This document shows positions 60,573 to 64,000 of a DNA stretch of 64,000 nt, one piece after another; positions within the stretch are counted from its first letter, which is position 1; each line of letters begins with the position of its first letter. The notes beneath the pieces were generated by a model. It saw only the letters and a program-made list of their open reading frames with translations, was not told where the DNA came from and ran no database searches. The position numbers and the translations under genes were made by a program. The stretch comes from Sipunculus nudus (taxonomy: Eukaryota; Annelida; Sipuncula; Golfingiida; Sipunculidae): contig CM049306.1 in NCBI GenBank assembly GCA_026874595.1, forward strand, positions 102,501,142 through 102,565,141. The letters run 5' to 3'.

Positions 60573-60995
60573 ATGAAGCTGACATTGCTGTGTATGTTAT
60601 TTGCTGCTGGTTGGATGCTGGTGGCATCACGTTGCCCGGAACCGAAAGAACTCAAAGGGTCGGTGTGTGCCGTGGTGTTTGAACACAGTCACACAAATAA
60701 AGCCAAGTCATGTGGCGGGAAATTTCGTCGTCTGTCTCCAGAGACCTTTGTGCCTCGCTTAGGCAAGGTTTTGAACGATCGTATTTCCTCGGTAGTTGTT
60801 CAATATGGATGCAAGTTGTCCGTCTGGGAACACACGAACACCAACGGTGACACGCACGTGTTTCCGCAAGGAGTACATACGTCACTGAAAAACGTACGTC
60901 GTGGCTACTGGATCTGGAATCATTGGAATGACGTTATATCTTCCATGTACTGTGAATGTCCCGTGAAGATCAACAAACACCAAAATTCATATTGA
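60573..60995 (+). CDS. SYCN-like: Syncollin-like secreted protein 2
   Basis: Intronless, 140 residues, 86 percent identical to copy 1 by my count (20 replacements, one codon deleted, 9 silent changes). The signal peptide MKLTLLCMLFAAGWMLVAS, the cysteines and the WEHTN / RRGYWIWNHWNDVISSM core are kept. Replacements cluster in four places: the signal peptide tip, residues 55-60 (SPETF against PAGSSY), 91-95 (TNGDT against KHGYK) and the last 15 residues. Codons 9-54 differ only by two silent changes. The start is chosen as in copy 1. No frameshift or stop, so both copies look functional. Function as for copy 1, inferred. Confidence 0.82.
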   Translation: MKLTLLCMLFAAGWMLVASRCPEPKELKGSVCAVVFEHSHTNKAKSCGGKFRRLSPETFVPRLGKVLNDRISSVVVQYGCKLSVWEHTNTNGDTHVFPQGVHTSLKNVRRGYWIWNHWNDVISSMYCECPVKINKHQNSY

Positions 60996-61290
60996 TTAAC
61001 AAAGTCGGGCATCAAGATAATACAAGAGAACAAGAATACAGAATATGTTCCCGTTATTGACGAGCTGCACATGCATTGTGAGAGACTTTTATGTTCCTGC
61101 AGGATTACAGACTGACACTACACGTACTTAAAATGAACTTTAGCATTACATACAGTATTCATGGTATAGGAACTATAGTACCAAGTCTTCTACATATTAT
61201 TTACAGTTGCTGATTTTCTAATGATGCAAGACAATTTGGCCAAGGAACAGTATTTTAATACTCCACTTGTGGTTACCTGTACTGATTGTT

Positions 61291-61322
<32 letters not shown>

Positions 61323-61609
61323 GCACACACTTATATATATTTATCATATAATCTCAAAATATGGTATGTATAAATGCGCTAGTTATACTTTTTTCTTTGT
61401 AGTTTTATGCTTTTATGGGCTACATTTTGTATATACGGATAATACAATTCAGCTTTTCTTAAATTTAATCTCTTATTAAAGATTTTTTATGTCCTTGTTA
61501 GTAGCTCCTACCACAATCATCTTGTACTAAGACTGAAACTCTATGTCAGGTGTTAAATATAAAGAGTGTCAATTGGTATAACCACGAAAGTTATATCCAA
61601 TATATAAAA
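60996..61609 (+). other. 3' region of syncollin-like gene 2
   Basis: Homologous in part to 52353-53077. Contains a CA microsatellite and no further gene. Confidence 0.5.
61290..61318. repeat. (AC)n microsatellite
   Basis: About 14 AC units, absent from the copy-1 counterpart. Confidence 0.95.
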
Positions 61610-62714
61610 AATGGGTATCTTGCAATTTGTATATAACTTTTCACTGCTGAATTCGCAATTTTTTTAATAAACGATTATGCTTCTTTGTGGTTTTTATACT
61701 GTTATTGTTTATGGTACACAACGAGTGTATGGCTGCATGCAGGCATAACGAGGTTGAATGGTTTAAGTTTTCCCAAGACATTCCTCATAAGGAAAAGGGT
61801 ATATTAAGCATAAAACAGTATTAGATATAAATCTCATGCACGCTCATATCTGTTTTTGGAGAAGCCCATGTTTGTTATTGGTCAACCCTAGTTACACGCA
61901 CATTAAATGTGGAATAAATTGTTCTTAGGCCTAAAACTACTTTTAACTTATGACTAGGTATAACATATTTATTATACTCCCAATGGCGTCATGGCGAAGT
62001 TGATAAGAGTTAGGCCTACAATATTCATAAATTTGTGTTCTGAGCCTTAGTAAGATGTAGTGAAAATGTTGTTTAAGCGAGTTTTAATCGCAGATATATC
62101 GCAAATCGAAGCCGTCGGGAATAAAAACCATGCATTTGCCTCTTTCATATACCGTAAATTCAGAGAAGTCATGGGAGAAGTCCCTCATGCTCTTTAATGA
62201 CTGTGAAAATCGTAAAACGCTCGACTGCTCCACAGAAAGACCCCACATGTTAACCAGGAGCTCAAGTGGTCATCCGCCTGATAAACAACTGTTATGTTCT
62301 GAACCTTAGTAAGATATAATGTTCCCATCGGCAGTGAACCGACTTTTCTGTGTTTTCATGTTCCATTTCTTCTGTTATACGTGTGGTTATTGTGCGAAAA
62401 TAACAAAAAGAGTAATTTTTATTGAATGTATTTTTTTTTCTCTCAACGTACCTATGATTGTATTAAGTAACAGGGATGTTACCAAAATGTAACGGATGGC
62501 AGTTCCACTTTTGGCGCTGCTTCTTGACCCGGTGTGGTAACAGACCCGGCACCCGGAACAGGGTGTGGGGCAGATGCATGACTGCCGGTCCTCGATCAAT
62601 TCCGTTCACTCAGAGAGGAGTATATACCTATGACCTATCTATAATTAAGATAGAAACAATAAAGACATTTAGTTAGAAACACAAACAAAGTAATTTTTGA
62701 ATAGATACCACGAA

Positions 62715-62855
62715 AGTACTCTCCGGATGGGACCGACTATAAAAATCTCACTCCCCCCGGGCTGCGATCCGAACTCACGATCTCCTGGCTCTGATCCCTA
62801 TTTTTTACCCTTACACCATAATTCCGGTTCCAGGCAGCGACTAAATATTTTCTTT
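62715..62855 (-). mobile_element. tRNA-derived SINE in module C
   Basis: Minus strand: A-box-like TGGTGTAAGGGT at about 62813, B-box-like GAGTTCGGATCGCAGCCC at about 62778. Same module position as the other two. Confidence 0.65.
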
Positions 62856-62927
62856 CGCACAGATGATCAAAATGAAAGTTACGTTGACTATTGGTTACTA
62901 TAAGAAGATGAGTGCTATTGGACCTTA

Positions 62928-62931
<4 letters not shown>

Positions 62932-62966
<35 letters not shown>
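62932..62966. repeat. (AT)n microsatellite
   Basis: About 17 AT units. Confidence 0.95.
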
Positions 62967-62971
<5 letters not shown>

Positions 62972-63124
62972 CATTGGCTTTTATATAATGCTTAACCTCT
63001 TCATGGCAATGTGGTCTAAAAATGTATCTGCTATGGCTTTTAGTAGTGTACAAGTTCAGCTGAGCGTCATGACCTATTAGCCATTTATCTTGTTTTTCTG
63101 CCCATGTATGTGATCTCCAATATG

Positions 63125-63510
63125 GCTGACAATTCAAAACTGTTCCTTGGCCAACCCCCTAGTTTCAAATAATATTTGTTGTTTATATCTCATGTAGAGT
63201 TTTCAATGAATTTCAATGGAACATAATGGAAAATGAGATTCGGAATGGGGTGGGCCTAGATACAAAATGGCGGAGACGGACCTTATATGAGTGCTTTTTA
63301 GATAAATATGTAACGTCTATAAATAATTCACGTATAATAACCTTTGAAACATGGTCAAGATGTATAATGGAAGGCAAATAAATTTACATCTTAATAAGTT
63401 TCTTTTTAAGTGCAAGATTATGAACTTTGAATGAACCATGGTGTATTTGTTTATGGCAATATTTCAATAAGATTAAATGTATAGAGTTACCCTCTCTCAT
63501 CCCGCCTACC
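63125..63510. other. Intergenic DNA
   Basis: Contains ACAAAATGGCGGAGACGG at 63263, which looks like a start-codon context, but the frame closes after seven codons. Nothing else recognised. Confidence 0.4.
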
Positions 63511-64000
63511 GATATCGATAGTCCAGGTGTTTGTCGTAATCATCAGGACCTGTCCAATATCGATAGTCCAGGTGTTTGTGGTAATCATCAGGACCTGTCC
63601 AATATCGATAGTCCAGGTGTTTGTGGTAATCATCAGGACCTGTCCAATATCGATAGTCCAGGTGTTTGTGGTAATCATCAGGACCTGTCCAATATCGATA
63701 GTCCAGGTGTTTGTCGTAATCATCAGGACCTGTCCAATATTGATAGTCCAGGTGTTTGTCGTAATCATCAGGACCTGTCCAATATCGATAGTCCAGGTGT
63801 TTGTCGTAATCATCAGGACCTGTCCAATATCGATAGTCCAGGTGTTTGTCGTAATCATCAGGACCTGTCCAATATCGATAGTCCAGGTGTTTGTGGTAAT
63901 CATCAGGACCTGTCCAATATCGATAGTCCAGGTGTTTGTGGTAATCATCAGGACCTGTCCAATATCGATAGTCCAGGTGTTTGTCGTAATCATCAGGACC
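63511..64000. repeat. 45-bp minisatellite, about 11 units, runs off the window
   Basis: Unit: AATATCGATAGTCCAGGTGT + TTGTSGTAATCATCAGGACC + TGTCC. Units are identical apart from a C/G position (TTTGTSGTAAT) and one C-to-T change (AATATTGATAG at about 63736). In order the C/G position reads C G G G C C C C G G C. As 45 is a multiple of three, the minus strand is open for 168 codons (a 15-residue repeat with NTWTIDIGQVL). It has no other coding evidence and is not called as a gene. Confidence 0.95.

Larger units (their letters stand above)
61610..63124. repeat. Downstream module, copy C
   Basis: Third copy: CTTGCAATTTGTATATAACT at the start, GAGTGTATGGCTGCATGC, GGAAAAGGGTATATTAAGC, TTTAAGCGAGTTTTAATCGC, SINE, AT tract, CACATTGGCTTTTATATAAT, AGCTGAGCGTCATGACCTAT and CTGCCCATGTATGTGATCTC at the end. 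Lacks the two insertions found in A and so shows their empty sites. Confidence 0.8.

Noticed and set aside
63267-63290. Start-like ATGGCGGAGACGG
   Set aside because: The frame stops after seven codons and there is no donor site.
63487-63993. 168-codon frame of 15-residue repeats
   Set aside because: It follows from a 45-bp period and near-identical units; no start context, splice site or diverse sequence. Kept only as a finding.
26036-64000. CRISPR-like arrays (34-bp and 45-bp direct repeats)
   Set aside because: Units are contiguous with no unique spacers, and the DNA is eukaryotic.

Overview
The window is nuclear DNA of an invertebrate animal. It is AT-rich, with spliced genes, GT-AG introns, long (AT)n tracts, tRNA-derived SINEs, hAT-like and Harbinger-like miniature elements and several tandem-repeat families. 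The repeat style suggests a lophotrochozoan, most likely a bivalve or other mollusc; this is inference, since nothing in the window names the species. Most of the 64 kb is repeat and intergenic DNA. Five protein genes can be supported.

Layout. 1-2077: no gene recognised. 2078-17355: stacked and nested copies of two repeat families, here called R1 (terminal motif GCGAACCTGTG) and R2 (ends like TTTTTAGCTCAGCTGA), with a foldback element, a SINE, an hAT-like miniature element and a probable solo LTR. 17356-24200: a divergent gene pair. On the minus strand is a coiled-coil protein ending in a CaaX box (CIVM). On the plus strand is a two-exon gene for a protein starting MGCGSTK, a myristoylation/palmitoylation signature. 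Between them lie two back-to-back TATA boxes. 24264-39573: a third element family (R3), a 2 kb 34-bp satellite, an 870-bp palindromic element, an inverted R1 copy and miniature elements. 41224-45189: a complete five-exon RPP14 gene (RNase P subunit p14) on the minus strand, 124 residues. 46200-63124: a tandem segmental duplication carrying two intronless syncollin-like secreted-protein genes (51927-52352 and 60573-60995). Their core promoters are almost identical although the proteins have diverged. A roughly 2-kb downstream module occurs three times, and one copy has no gene of its own. 63511-64000: a 45-bp minisatellite running off the end.

Working together: the divergent pair probably shares one promoter region and both products look lipid-anchored, so co-expression at a membrane is a reasonable hypothesis. 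The two syncollin-like proteins are probably exported through the secretory pathway, and their shared promoter predicts expression in the same cells. RPP14 is a housekeeping tRNA-processing gene unrelated to its neighbours. The duplication history can be partly read from insertions that occur in one module copy and not in another.
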